Notes: generated by a model from the sequence alone, not told the origin. A stretch of DNA of 64,000 nucleotides from Ardenticatenales bacterium (GCA_020634575.1 JACKBM010000006.1:62001-126000), one strand, 5' to 3'; positions 20,191-29,266 are shown, counted from the stretch's first letter. Program-made: numbers and translations.

Positions 20191-21317
20191 CTCGTCTGGA
20201 GGCCAAGGAGGCGCCCGGCGGTGCCGCCCATGATGGCCGTCAGATCGGCCGGGCTCAGAAAGTCACAATAATGTTCCAGCCAGCGGCGGGATTGACGATA
20301 AGTGCAGAAACGATTCTGGAACGGCATGTCGGTGCCCCATAACAACCGGTCGGCGCCCAGACGCTGGACCAGCAGCGCCAACGTCGGCCATACCTCCCGG
20401 TAGGGAAAATCAAACAGATCGCCCAGACGTACCGGAAAGCAGACCTCCAGATGGCAATTGCCGGCCTGAAACGGTTGCCAGACCGCTTCGGGTAACCGGA
20501 TCTGGTCGCCATCCAGGAAGAGCCGCCAGGGGAAGCCATGGGTGAGGCTACAGGTGACCCCCGGATAGCGCTCGAGCCAGCGCTCCAGAATGGCCAGCTC
20601 CTCCAGGTAGCCCTGGCGCTGCTGGGCGGCCGTGGCAGCGCCGGACAGGCTGGCCGGCCCTGTGCCCAGCGTCAAAAAGATGGGGACATCCAGGGCGATG
20701 GCGGCTTCCCAGAAGGGACGGAAATAGCCATCATCCCAGGGTTCGGGACTACTCAGATAGGCGAGCTGGGGAATAAATTTGATGGCGTGCAAGCGGTGGA
20801 CCTGGATAGAGGTCATTAATTCGGCGATGACCGCATCCGTTTCGGCCTGGATACGCCATTCGTCGACCGGCGCCATCGCCCGCAGCCGATCAGGGAACTG
20901 GCTGATACAGTAGGCCAGAAAGGCGGCGTCGCGCCCCAGCATCGGGTCGGTATGCAGGAGGGCTGCGTCGACGCCGGCGTAATCCATCTCGGCGATGAGG
21001 TTGCCGGCGCTATAGGCCATATCGGGCAGATTGGGCGGCAGGAACTGTTTGGTGTAATCGCTGCCGTCGACCGTCCAGAGTACGCGACCGCCAGCCCGGT
21101 CCAGGCGAAATTGCCGGTCGGGCAGGTCGCCCAGGGGGTCATAACCGGCTGGCGAAAGGGGTTGTGAGCTGGCGGGTTGCCGGTCGGGCAGCCGGTAGGC
21201 AGGTTGATGATGGGCAGCATGGGCGGCCTGCAGCCAGCGCAGGTGAGCGGCGCTGCTGGGATGACCGGCCGGACTGTCCAGCGGGGGAAAACAGTAGACG
21301 TGAGAGTCGATGATCAT
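20187..21317 (-). CDS. Amidohydrolase-2-like TIM-barrel hydrolase
   Basis: The 376-residue protein begins MIIDSHVYCFPP, the first-strand metal motif of Amidohydro_2 enzymes, although the usual second His (HxH) is Tyr here (HVY). Later motifs fit the fold: HAIKFIPQLAYL with the barrel Lys, CSLTHGFPWR, and RLLWGTDMPFQNRF with the late Asp. Such enzymes hydrolyse or decarboxylate cyclic or aromatic carboxylates. It lies 24 bases downstream of a sulfatase on the same strand and probably forms an operon with it. It overlaps the convergent gene at 19510 by four bases. Confidence 0.85.
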   Translation of the reverse strand: MIIDSHVYCFPPLDSPAGHPSSAAHLRWLQAAHAAHHQPAYRLPDRQPASSQPLSPAGYDPLGDLPDRQFRLDRAGGRVLWTVDGSDYTKQFLPPNLPDMAYSAGNLIAEMDYAGVDAALLHTDPMLGRDAAFLAYCISQFPDRLRAMAPVDEWRIQAETDAVIAELMTSIQVHRLHAIKFIPQLAYLSSPEPWDDGYFRPFWEAAIALDVPIFLTLGTGPASLSGAATAAQQRQGYLEELAILERWLERYPGVTCSLTHGFPWRLFLDGDQIRLPEAVWQPFQAGNCHLEVCFPVRLGDLFDFPYREVWPTLALLVQRLGADRLLWGTDMPFQNRFCTYRQSRRWLEHYCDFLSPADLTAIMGGTAGRLLGLQTS

Positions 21318-21341
21318 CGGGATAGTCCTGCTTGGGTGTGG

Positions 21342-22859
21342 CTAGCCAAATTGCTGGGGGATAATGCCGCCGTTGGCGCCGGGCGGGATGGCCAGCCAGC
21401 GCGCGTTGTAAAGCGCCTCCTCAGCATTAAAGACCCGGCCATCCGGCAGGCGGTATTGGTTGGGCGTGCCTGGCGGCAAGCCGGAAAGCAGCGCCGGCAG
21501 ACGCTCCCGATCAGTAGCCAGCTGGTTATGAACTTGGTCCCAGCTAAAGCGCTCATATAGCCAGGCGCGCATCCGGGCGCAGCGTTCCGCCTGGTCAGCT
21601 TCCCCGGCCAGATTTTGGCTTTCCAGCGGATCCGCTTCCATATCAAAAAGCAGGCGCGCGCCCCGTTCAACCTCGACATATTTCCAGCGACTATCCTGCA
21701 CAGAGCGCCAGGCGGCGTTGGGCGCGTCGTCCGCTGTTTGGCCATGATTGATGCGGACGCCGTAACGATAGGTAGCGCTGGGGCTGAAGCGGCGGGGCGA
21801 GTCCGGCGCTGCCGGATCATGAACCAGGCTGCTCAGGTCAAAGCCATCCAGTCCGGGCGGGACGGGGAGGCCGGCCAGGGCGCAGGTGGTGGGGAACAGA
21901 TCCAGCAGGGAGACCGGCTGGTTGACGGCCTGACCGGCCGGTCCACCCGGCAGCGCGATGAGCAGCGGCACGGCCACGGATGCCTCATGATACAGCTGCT
22001 TGCCCCAGATATCGTATAGTCCCAACATTTCGCCGTGATCAGAGGTATAGATGACGATGGTGTTGTCCAGCAAACCCGCGTTTTCCAGGCCGTCGAGCAG
22101 CTCTCCGATGCAATCGTCGACAAAATCGACGCAGGCATAATACGCTTCCCGCCCGGCCAACGCCTCGGCGTCCGTTTCATTGTGGACCCGGGCCTGGGCA
22201 AATGGCTCCAGGCTGGCGCCCTCGGGTGTCGGCGCTGGCGGCACCTGGCCCTGATAGCGCCGGATATAGCGACCGGGGGCCGTCAGAGGGGCATGGGGGC
22301 GGCCGTAGGAGGCGCAGACAAACCAGGGTTGTTCCGGCTGCTGGTCCTGATGTTCCAGCAGGAAAGCCAGCGTTTCCCGCGTCACGACTACATCCTGCAT
22401 CAGACTTTCCGGGATTTCGCTGACGCCGGCGCTGCGGGCCTGGGCGTAGCCGGGATACATGTGTAATGGGTCTGGCTGGTGGCCGAGGCCATGCCGCAGA
22501 TCACCATACGGCCGGTGTTGAAACCCCTGCATCTGGTCCCGGCCGCCAAAATGCATCTTGCCGACCAGGCAGGTCCGGTAGCCATGATTGGCAAAATGGG
22601 CCGGCCAGGTGAGGTGCTCGGGAAAAATGATCCAATGGTTGGACCAGGCGGCGCAGCGATGGCTTTCCAGCCCGGTCAACATCGTCATTCGGCTGGGGGT
22701 ACAGACCGGGTTGGCGCAGGTGGCGTGGTCAAAACGGACGCCGCGGGCAGCCAACCGGTCCAGGTTGGGCGTTTGCACCAGCGGATCGCCGGCAAAGCCG
22801 GCCACATCACGATGATGTTCATCGGTCATGATCAGGAGAATATTTGGGCGTTCAGGCAT
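21342..22859 (-). CDS. Sulfatase (arylsulfatase/choline-sulfatase type)
   Basis: The 505-residue protein begins RPNILLIMTDEHHRDVAG. The formylglycine motif is NPVCTPSRMTMLTG, with the modifiable Cys at residue 53 in the canonical C-T-P-S-R. The second metal site reads YTSDHGEMLGLYDIWGKQ. No signal peptide is seen. It is distinct from the sulfatase at 18077 but shares the overall plan. With the amidohydrolase downstream it forms a minus-strand pair that converges on the plus-strand sulfatase pair, suggesting one catabolic locus for a sulfated or phosphonylated compound. No formylglycine-generating enzyme gene is in the window. Confidence 0.94.
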   Translation of the reverse strand: MPERPNILLIMTDEHHRDVAGFAGDPLVQTPNLDRLAARGVRFDHATCANPVCTPSRMTMLTGLESHRCAAWSNHWIIFPEHLTWPAHFANHGYRTCLVGKMHFGGRDQMQGFQHRPYGDLRHGLGHQPDPLHMYPGYAQARSAGVSEIPESLMQDVVVTRETLAFLLEHQDQQPEQPWFVCASYGRPHAPLTAPGRYIRRYQGQVPPAPTPEGASLEPFAQARVHNETDAEALAGREAYYACVDFVDDCIGELLDGLENAGLLDNTIVIYTSDHGEMLGLYDIWGKQLYHEASVAVPLLIALPGGPAGQAVNQPVSLLDLFPTTCALAGLPVPPGLDGFDLSSLVHDPAAPDSPRRFSPSATYRYGVRINHGQTADDAPNAAWRSVQDSRWKYVEVERGARLLFDMEADPLESQNLAGEADQAERCARMRAWLYERFSWDQVHNQLATDRERLPALLSGLPPGTPNQYRLPDGRVFNAEEALYNARWLAIPPGANGGIIPQQFG

Positions 22860-22934
22860 AGGGAACCCTCCAGAGTGGCGATTGGCAGCATAAATTGACA
22901 GCGCTCGGTTGGCGGCTAAACGGCCAACCCAGGG

Positions 22935-23396
22935 CTATTCGTCAGCCAGCAGGAGCTGCCGGGTTAATTGGATGTGGCCCAGGTGCAGGGCGGTGTGTTC
23001 GATAGCATGCAGGATACACCAGCGGACGTTGAACTGACGATCACCCCGTTCCCGATTGTCGTCAAGCTCAGCGGCGGTGAGCCCCGCCAGGACTTCGCGG
23101 GTGGTCGCGCCGCTGTGTTCCAGGGCGGTGATGAGGGGGGCGGCGTCGACCGCGGTGGCGATGAACTCATCCGGCCGGTGGCGTGTCTGCGGCAAACCGC
23201 CGACAACCTGCCCGATCCATTCATATTCCGCCCCGGCAATGTGGCTGCTCAAGACCGCCAGGCTGTTGGTCTCATGGCTCTCGTCGTACAGCGGGCGCTG
23301 GTTGAGTAGAGCAGCCGGAAACGCCCGCAGGATGGCGATCACCTCGCCGCGCAAGCCTGACAGGACTTGTTCGTAATTGGCGCATTCAGCAAGCAT
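22935..23396 (-). CDS. DinB-like four-helix metal-binding protein
   Basis: I start it at the ATG at 23396, which has GGAGGAAACG directly upstream; the frame opens 17 codons earlier. The 153-residue product has the DinB/YfiT helical-bundle pattern, with one metal-ligand His in VLSSHIAGAEYEWIGQ and two more in LHAIEHTALHLGHIQLTRQL. The family includes thiol transferases (bacillithiol, mycothiol, maleylpyruvate isomerase), but most members have no known role. It is probably its own transcription unit. Confidence 0.85.
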   Translation of the reverse strand: MLAECANYEQVLSGLRGEVIAILRAFPAALLNQRPLYDESHETNSLAVLSSHIAGAEYEWIGQVVGGLPQTRHRPDEFIATAVDAAPLITALEHSGATTREVLAGLTAAELDDNRERGDRQFNVRWCILHAIEHTALHLGHIQLTRQLLLADE

Positions 23397-23527
23397 CGTT
23401 TCCTCCAGGTCATGAAAGTGTGAGGGGTGAGATTGAATTGTTACCAATCAACCTATCATACGCAGTTGCTCAATTCAGGGAAAGGAACGCGGCCTGGGCA
23501 GAGTCGTTAGGGAAGCGGGGCCATAGC

Positions 23528-23634
23528 CGTAGGGGCCAGGCAACCGGGTAATACAGTTGCTCCGGAGCAAGGCGCTGGCCACCGGTTGCCTCGCCCCTAC
23601 GATGGGCTGTTCTCCGTAGGGGCCTGGGGCACGG
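23528..23634. repeat. GTAGGGGC inverted repeat cluster
   Basis: CGTAGGGGCCAGGCAACCGG (23528-23547) is nearly complementary to ACCGGTTGCCTCGCCCCTACG (23581-23601), and a third related copy starts at 23614 (CGTAGGGGCCTGGGGC). It lies between the tail-to-head DinB and LysR genes, directly after the LysR stop. Such GTAGGGGC...GCCCCTAC palindromes are common dispersed elements in several phyla. Confidence 0.75.
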
Positions 23635-23635
23635 G

Positions 23636-24595
23636 TTATACGCTGGCGACTGGCGCCCCGTTCTTGAGGTCCGCCTGGATGGTGCTGAGCCGGCTGTAGA
23701 TGTTCGGGTTGTCGTTGACGAAGTGCCAGAACGCTTCCTGGGCGTTGGTGGCCGGCTGGCCGGTGTAACGGCCGAAGCAGATCTGCCGGCTGAAGCGAAC
23801 CCCTTCGACGGGGACGATGGCGACCTGCTCCATGACCAGCCGGTCGACGACGATCCGGGAGACAAAGCCAGCGCCGAGCCCTTCCTGAACGGCCAGGGCA
23901 ATTGCCTCTGAGTTACCCAGGACCAGCAGCGTATTGAGGTCGCGAATGCTGACGCCGGCGGCGGCCAGGGTCTCATTGACCACAGTCTGGGTGCCAGAGC
24001 TATTCTCGCGAAAGATGTATTCCGCCTCGTGCAGTTCGTCGGGCATGATGGAGCGCCGGGTGGCCCAGCGATGTTTTCGGGGCACGATCATAACGATTTC
24101 ATCGCGCATAAACGGCTGGAATTCGACATGATCATACATCGTGGTGGGCTGGCTGGAGAGGGCGAATTGGACCTCGCCGCGGTTCAGCGATTCCAGCGAC
24201 ATTGTCTGGGTTGATACGCGGCAGGAGACGCGCACCTGGGGATATTGGCGGTGGAATTCGGTCAGGAGCAGGGGGAGGATGTACTTGCCCGGGGTGGTGC
24301 TGCAGCCAACGTGCAAATGGCCATAGACTTCACCTTGCAGCGAGCGCATCGTTTCTTCGATGGCGACAGCCTGGTTGACCAGGCGACGCGCCAGCGGCAC
24401 CAGGGCCATGCCGGCGTCGGAGAGCGCGACCTGGCGGCCTTCCCGTTTAAACAGTTCCACGCCAAGCTGGCGTTCCAGGTTGCGAATTTGCTGGCTGACG
24501 CTGGGCTGGGTCATATGCAACCGCCCGGCAGCCTCGGTGAAATTGGCCGTTTCGGCCGCTTCGAGAAAGACATTTAGTTGGCGAAGCTCAAGCAT
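23636..24595 (-). CDS. LysR-family transcriptional regulator
   Basis: The 319-residue protein has the LysR winged helix-turn-helix at its N-terminus: LNVFLEAAETANFTEAAGRL, then MTQPSVSQQIRNLERQLGVE. A two-lobed periplasmic-binding-like effector domain follows from about residue 90. It is divergent from the octaheme cytochrome operon across a 273-base gap, the classical arrangement for a LysR activator and its target. The CbbR/CysL-like look of the regulatory domain and the sulfur-related neighbour suggest control by a sulfur or redox signal (inference). Confidence 0.93.
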   Translation of the reverse strand: MLELRQLNVFLEAAETANFTEAAGRLHMTQPSVSQQIRNLERQLGVELFKREGRQVALSDAGMALVPLARRLVNQAVAIEETMRSLQGEVYGHLHVGCSTTPGKYILPLLLTEFHRQYPQVRVSCRVSTQTMSLESLNRGEVQFALSSQPTTMYDHVEFQPFMRDEIVMIVPRKHRWATRRSIMPDELHEAEYIFRENSSGTQTVVNETLAAAGVSIRDLNTLLVLGNSEAIALAVQEGLGAGFVSRIVVDRLVMEQVAIVPVEGVRFSRQICFGRYTGQPATNAQEAFWHFVNDNPNIYSRLSTIQADLKNGAPVASV

Positions 24596-24696
24596 GATCT
24601 ACCTCATCTGCCGGCCGGTAATTGATCAACCTCTATTCTTCGCGTCTCAAAAGCCACATGCCACTGAGCCTAAAATAACATCTCCCTATGATGCTC

Positions 24697-24778
24697 ATAA
24701 CAAGTTGTAATAGCCCTGGGCTATCAAAACCATTGATTTGCATAGGCTCAGATTATACAATCATAACAGCTTGTGAAT
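24697..24778. promoter_or_regulatory. Two operator-like sites between the LysR gene and the octaheme cytochrome gene
   Basis: ATAACAAGTTGTAAT (24697-24711) and ATAACAGCTTGTGAAT (24763-24778) share TCATAACA and TTGT elements and dyad symmetry. Their starts are 66 bases apart, about six helical turns. A further inverted repeat, TAGCCC-T-GGGCTA, lies at 24711-24723. LysR proteins bind such AT-rich dyads at a recognition and an activation site. Assignment to this LysR is inference. Confidence 0.5.
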
Positions 24779-24868
24779 TTTTTCGCAAGCGTGTTTTTAT
24801 CTACCGGCCGGTCTCAATCATGATACTGGCCTCTGACACGCACTGTCGTTTTTGGCAGGAGGAGTATC

Positions 24869-26518
24869 ATGCGCGAGCGGAAGCCCCGGGCCCGATTCTG
24901 GCTAGGGGTGCTTATCCTCACCTTAACCATCCTGAGTGCGGTGTTCATCGAAGCGGCGCCCCTGAGCGCCCAGGAAGGCACGGAACCGGCCGATGTTATC
25001 GCCCAGGCCGGCTCTGATTTTGATGCGCCCATTTCCACGGCGGATCACAGTGAATTTGCGGAACTGGCCGGCCCCTTTGCCACTGGCCCCGATGTGACAG
25101 CAGCCTGTCTGAAATGTCACACCGAGGCGGCTGAGCAAATGATGGCCACGACCCACTGGACGTGGGAGGCGATCGCCCCGGATGGCGGCGAAGTCGGCAA
25201 GAACAATGTGATCAATAACTATTGCGTGGCCGTCACTTCCAATGAACCCCGCTGTACGAGCTGTCATACCGGCTACGGCTACACCGACAGCAGCTTTGAT
25301 TTCAGCGTCGAGACCAATGTCGACTGTCTGGTTTGCCATGACACAACCGGCACCTACAAGAAATTCCCGACGGGCGCGGGCCATCCGGTCTATGAGCCGA
25401 AGGAATTTCCGGCCGGTAGCGGCAATATCTGGCAGCCGCCTGACCTGGCCCTGGTCGCCCAGAACGTGGGTGAGACCAGCCGGGAGACCTGCGGCGCCTG
25501 CCACTTCTATGGCGGCGGTGGCGATGGCGTCAAGCATGGCGACCTGGATTCCTCCATGGCCAACCCGAGCTTTGATCTGGACGTCCACATGTCGCCCGAC
25601 GGCGAAGATTTCACCTGCACAACCTGTCATACAGCGGACAACCATCAGATCTCTGGCAGCCGCTACGAGATGGCCGCCCATGACACTGGCGAAGCGATCC
25701 CGGCTATGGACGAAGATCTGGCCACTTGCGAATCCTGCCACGGCACGGAGCCGATGGCTGATCCCAAGCTGAATGACCACGTCGATACGATCGCCTGCCA
25801 GACCTGTCATATTCCCGAGTTTGCGCGCGAACTGCCCACCAAGATGTGGTGGGATTGGTCCAAAGCCGGGCAGATGAACGCGGAAGGCGTGCCTTACGCG
25901 GAGAAAGATGACAATGGCTGGGTCGTCTATGACACTAAGAAGGGTGAGTTTGTCTGGGAGATGAATGTTCAGCCGGACTACGTCTGGTTTGATGGCAACG
26001 TGAGCTACCTGGCCGCGACAGACACCATCGACCCGGATAGTGTGGTGGACATCAACACCTTCCATGGCAGCCCGGATGACGGTGTATCCCGCATCTGGCC
26101 CGTCAAGACATTCACCGGTATTCAGCCGTATGACGCCGGCAACAATGTGCTGGCCATCCCGCACCTGTTTGGCAGCGATGACGCTGCTTACTGGAAGACC
26201 TACAACTGGGACGCGGCGCTGGCCGCCGGCATGGCAACGGCTGGCTACGACTACAGCGGCGAATATGGCTGGGTCGAAACGCAGATGCTGTGGCCGACCA
26301 CCCACATGGTCGCCCCGGCTGAAGACGCGCTGCAATGTGAAAGCTGCCATACGGATGACGGCCGCCTGGAGAACGTCGAAGGCGTTTATATTCCGGGCCG
26401 GGACAACAATGCTATCGTCGACAACCTGGGTTGGGGCATTTTGGGCCTGGCTCTGGTTGGCGTCGTGATTCATGGCGGCGCCCGCATTGCGCTGGGCAAC
26501 AGGCGTGAAGAGCGCTAG
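24869..26518 (+). CDS. Octaheme c-type cytochrome, tetrathionate reductase (OTR) family
   Basis: The 549-residue protein has a signal peptide (FWLGVLILTLTILSAVFIEA) and eight CxxCH sites at about residues 80, 129, 153, 208, 250, 287, 310 and 490. The segment CVAVTSNEPRCTSCH, then CLVCHDTTGTYKK, matches the octaheme tetrathionate reductase family, in which a Lys replaces His as ligand of the active-site heme. A single hydrophobic segment (LGWGILGLALVGVVIHGG) near the C-terminus would anchor it. Relatives reduce tetrathionate, nitrite or hydroxylamine in vitro. The next gene, a cytochrome b 14 bases downstream, is a likely electron partner. AGGAGGAG precedes the ATG. Confidence 0.93.
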   Translation: MRERKPRARFWLGVLILTLTILSAVFIEAAPLSAQEGTEPADVIAQAGSDFDAPISTADHSEFAELAGPFATGPDVTAACLKCHTEAAEQMMATTHWTWEAIAPDGGEVGKNNVINNYCVAVTSNEPRCTSCHTGYGYTDSSFDFSVETNVDCLVCHDTTGTYKKFPTGAGHPVYEPKEFPAGSGNIWQPPDLALVAQNVGETSRETCGACHFYGGGGDGVKHGDLDSSMANPSFDLDVHMSPDGEDFTCTTCHTADNHQISGSRYEMAAHDTGEAIPAMDEDLATCESCHGTEPMADPKLNDHVDTIACQTCHIPEFARELPTKMWWDWSKAGQMNAEGVPYAEKDDNGWVVYDTKKGEFVWEMNVQPDYVWFDGNVSYLAATDTIDPDSVVDINTFHGSPDDGVSRIWPVKTFTGIQPYDAGNNVLAIPHLFGSDDAAYWKTYNWDAALAAGMATAGYDYSGEYGWVETQMLWPTTHMVAPAEDALQCESCHTDDGRLENVEGVYIPGRDNNAIVDNLGWGILGLALVGVVIHGGARIALGNRREER

Positions 26519-26532
26519 AGAGGAAACGTGTT

Positions 26533-27177
26533 ATGAGACGCCACTATGTTTACAAGGCTTTCGAGCGCTTCTGGCATTGGGCCCAGATGATCCTGGTCTT
26601 TGCCATGGTTATTACCGGCTTTGAGATTCACGGGACCTATCGCTGGTTGGGCTTTGAGACGGCGGTGCGCTGGCACAATCGGGCCGCGTACGCCCTCATC
26701 GTTCTGATCGTCTTTGCCATCTTCTGGCATTTCACCACGGGGGCGTGGAAAAGCTACATCCCCACGGGAGCCAAAGTCAGCAAGCAGATCCAATATTACA
26801 CGGTGGGCATTTTCAAGAATGAGCCCCATCCGTACAAGAAAACCGAGCTCTCGCTCAAAAACCCGCTGCAGCAATACTCCTATCTGGCGTTGAAGCTGCT
26901 GGTCATCCCGATTCAGGTGACGACGGGGTTGCTCTACTTCTACTACAACCGCTGGCCGGAATGGGGCATCGGTTGGGGGTTGAACTGGGTGGCCATCGTC
27001 CACACCCTGGCCGCTTTCGGCATCGTCGCCTTCGTCATCACCCATGTGTACGCGACGACGATGGGGCAAACGGCGACCAGCAATCTGAAAGCGATGATTA
27101 CCGGCTGGGAAGAGTTCCCGGTTGAAGAAGAGGAAGCAGAAAGTGACCTGGCTCTGGGCCAGGTTGGTAGCGACTAA
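26533..27177 (+). CDS. Cytochrome b-type membrane subunit, partner of the octaheme cytochrome
   Basis: The 214-residue protein has four predicted membrane helices. It starts with a His-containing cytosolic lead (YKAFERFWHWAQMILVFAMV), as in the b-type cytochrome subunits of Ni/Fe hydrogenases and formate dehydrogenases. Candidate heme ligands are the His residues in FWHWAQM, RWHNRAAY, FWHFTTG and FVITHVYAT. It would pass electrons between the quinone pool and the octaheme cytochrome. It follows that gene by 14 bases with GAGAGGAAACG in between, and a terminator follows at 27212. Confidence 0.9.
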   Translation: MRRHYVYKAFERFWHWAQMILVFAMVITGFEIHGTYRWLGFETAVRWHNRAAYALIVLIVFAIFWHFTTGAWKSYIPTGAKVSKQIQYYTVGIFKNEPHPYKKTELSLKNPLQQYSYLALKLLVIPIQVTTGLLYFYYNRWPEWGIGWGLNWVAIVHTLAAFGIVAFVITHVYATTMGQTATSNLKAMITGWEEFPVEEEEAESDLALGQVGSD

Positions 27178-27211
27178 CCCCGATATTCTCCTATCGCCAG
27201 GGGTGTGAGCG

Positions 27212-27248
27212 CCCGCCACCGACCCACCACGGTGGCGGGTGCTTTTTT
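27212..27248 (+). terminator. Rho-independent terminator of the cytochrome operon
   Basis: CCCGCCACC-(10 bases)-GGTGGCGGG followed by TGCTTTTTT. It closes the octaheme cytochrome and cytochrome b operon and lies before the convergent membrane-protein gene ending at 27290. Confidence 0.93.
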
Positions 27249-27289
27249 GCGTGCGTGGCCCAATTGCCAGCCCGTCAAAGGGTCGTGGT

Positions 27290-29266
27290 TCAGGGCGCCA
27301 CGAATGTCAGCGTTGTCAGGCGGAGGCTTGGCTGCCGGGCGGATGTGGGCTCATGGTCCCAGGTAAATGTGAGCTGATTATCGTTATCAGGTTGGAGCAG
27401 GGTGTTGGTGACGGGCAGGGCGTAACTCGCCGCCGGCGCCATGGCAGGTAATTCGCCCAGCAACTGGCCGTTCAGGTGGACGATGGTGGGCCAGGCGGAT
27501 TGGCCGGTGACAACCAGTTGCCAGGGGCTGGCGGCGAAATCGGCCGTCACGGTGGGGAGGATGATGCTGCTTTCGGCGCAGATGGCCAGGAGGTCGTTAC
27601 CGGCCGGTTGCCAGCCCACCAGCAAGGCGCGGATTTTGGTGGGACCAGGACCCGTGGCGTCCCGGCTGATGACCGGAAAGAAGAGCTGGGCCGCCGGCCT
27701 GAATGCCGGCACAATTGCTGGGGGCGTTGGCTTCTCTGGTGCCAGCCATTGCCGGGTGGCGCGATCGTTCAGATAGCGGGCATCAGCTCGCGTAATTTGC
27801 TCCCATTGATCAAAGCCGGGAACGATGAGTTCGCCGTCGGCCAGAAGCTGAGCGTTGAAGTCGGCGTTGCGGGCGCATAACATCTGTTGGCTGGCTAAAA
27901 ATTGCGGGTAACGCCAGTCGAAGATGTAGCCGGGGCGCAGATTGACATCCGGCGCCAGGGCGTTGCCGTTCCAATCGGTGATGTAAGAATTAAACAGGCC
28001 GCTGCCGCTGTGAATACCCAGACTGATGACAGCAAGGAGGCTGCCGATGCTCCAGAGGAGACTTGTCCAGACGCGGGTGGTGTTCGCCTGGCCTGGTGCG
28101 GCGCCATCGGCCCATATGAGGATAGCCAACAGGAAAAACGCGGGCAGCAGGTCAGTCAGCAGCCTGGGGCCAAAGCTGTAACCACCCCACCAGACGTTAA
28201 AACGGGCGATGACCAGGAGGTGGGCGGCGATCCAGAGCCAGCTCAGCCAGAACCAGGGCAGCCGCCGCAAGCGTTGCCAGCGTAGCAGGCTGAGAGCCGG
28301 CAGCAAAAGCAGAAAGGGGCTGAAACTGAAAAGCCCCCGCGACGGGCTGAACAGCAAGCCGAAGAGGGCCAGCGGCAGCGGCGTTTGCAGATCTGGATCA
28401 AAGCCCTGGACGCCGCCCAGCGCCGCCGGCAGGTAATAAGGGTGCAAGGGCAGGCTGAACTCACCGTAATAGATGAAAACCAGCCCGAGCAAGCAGACGA
28501 TTGCAGTGCCGGCTATTCGCAGGAATTGTTGCCGTTGCCAGATGAGGCAGTAGAACAGGGTCAGGCCGATAAAGATGGCGGTCGAGGGCCGGCTCAGGTA
28601 GGCCCAGAAGAGCGCGCAGCCGAGCAGATAGGGTTCGTACCAGCGAAATACCCTCTTCTCAAGTCGCAGCAACAGCCACAAAGCAGACAACAGCGCCAGC
28701 ACCGCCACATTGAGATTCCACCAGGCCGTAGCCAGCGTGCTGATCCAGCTGCTGCCAAAGGTAAAAACGGTTGCCAGCAGGAGCGAGGGCCAGTAGCCCA
28801 GGCGGGTGCGGGCGACGGCATAGGCCAGCAGGAGAATGGCCGCGACTGAGAGCGCACTGAGTCCGTTTTGCAGAGCGCGGTCCCGGTTCATATCGCTCAT
28901 TTGCCAGCCGGCCCAGCGGGCCACCATGACAACCGGGAGCGCCAGCAGGGAGGGCCCCAGGGGGTAGGCATAATAACGCTCACCGTTGATCGCATTGATC
29001 CGGTAGTTGCCCTTGAATTCAGGGCCAAGCTGGACTTCGTATGGGTCCAATTTCAGGGAACGATGTTCCAGGATGGCCTGAGCGGTGAGCAGGCTCAGGC
29101 GCGGGTCGCTGTTGGCGCTATCCTGGGGGGAAAAATAGGCCAGGCCAAAGGCCGCCAGGCTGAGGGAGATGAGGAGACTGGCCCGAAACAGTAACTGCCG
29201 GATACCAGAGGCGGCCGGCAGCCCCAGCCAGTTTTCGACGATGTTCAGCAAGTGCGCGGCGGACAT
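27290..29266 (-). CDS. Large multi-TM protein, GT39/GT-C-like
   Basis: Start taken as the ATG at 29266 (a TTG lies two codons earlier). The 658-residue protein has about 10-11 membrane helices in the first 430 residues and a C-terminal exported region. After the first helix it carries ANSDPRLSLL, then YYAYPLGPSLLALP, as in GT-C/PMT-like membrane glycosyltransferases that use polyprenyl-phosphate sugars. The same phrases recur in the paralog at 50219. A classical DD or DE acceptor motif is not obvious, so activity is unproven. It stands alone here, away from the polysaccharide locus. Confidence 0.75.
   Translation of the reverse strand: MSAAHLLNIVENWLGLPAASGIRQLLFRASLLISLSLAAFGLAYFSPQDSANSDPRLSLLTAQAILEHRSLKLDPYEVQLGPEFKGNYRINAINGERYYAYPLGPSLLALPVVMVARWAGWQMSDMNRDRALQNGLSALSVAAILLLAYAVARTRLGYWPSLLLATVFTFGSSWISTLATAWWNLNVAVLALLSALWLLLRLEKRVFRWYEPYLLGCALFWAYLSRPSTAIFIGLTLFYCLIWQRQQFLRIAGTAIVCLLGLVFIYYGEFSLPLHPYYLPAALGGVQGFDPDLQTPLPLALFGLLFSPSRGLFSFSPFLLLLPALSLLRWQRLRRLPWFWLSWLWIAAHLLVIARFNVWWGGYSFGPRLLTDLLPAFFLLAILIWADGAAPGQANTTRVWTSLLWSIGSLLAVISLGIHSGSGLFNSYITDWNGNALAPDVNLRPGYIFDWRYPQFLASQQMLCARNADFNAQLLADGELIVPGFDQWEQITRADARYLNDRATRQWLAPEKPTPPAIVPAFRPAAQLFFPVISRDATGPGPTKIRALLVGWQPAGNDLLAICAESSIILPTVTADFAASPWQLVVTGQSAWPTIVHLNGQLLGELPAMAPAASYALPVTNTLLQPDNDNQLTFTWDHEPTSARQPSLRLTTLTFVAP

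Noticed and set aside
24923..26473. Minus-strand frame of 516 codons
   Set aside because: It lies opposite the octaheme cytochrome, whose eight CxxCH motifs and signal peptide prove the plus-strand reading. The minus translation has no recognisable domain.
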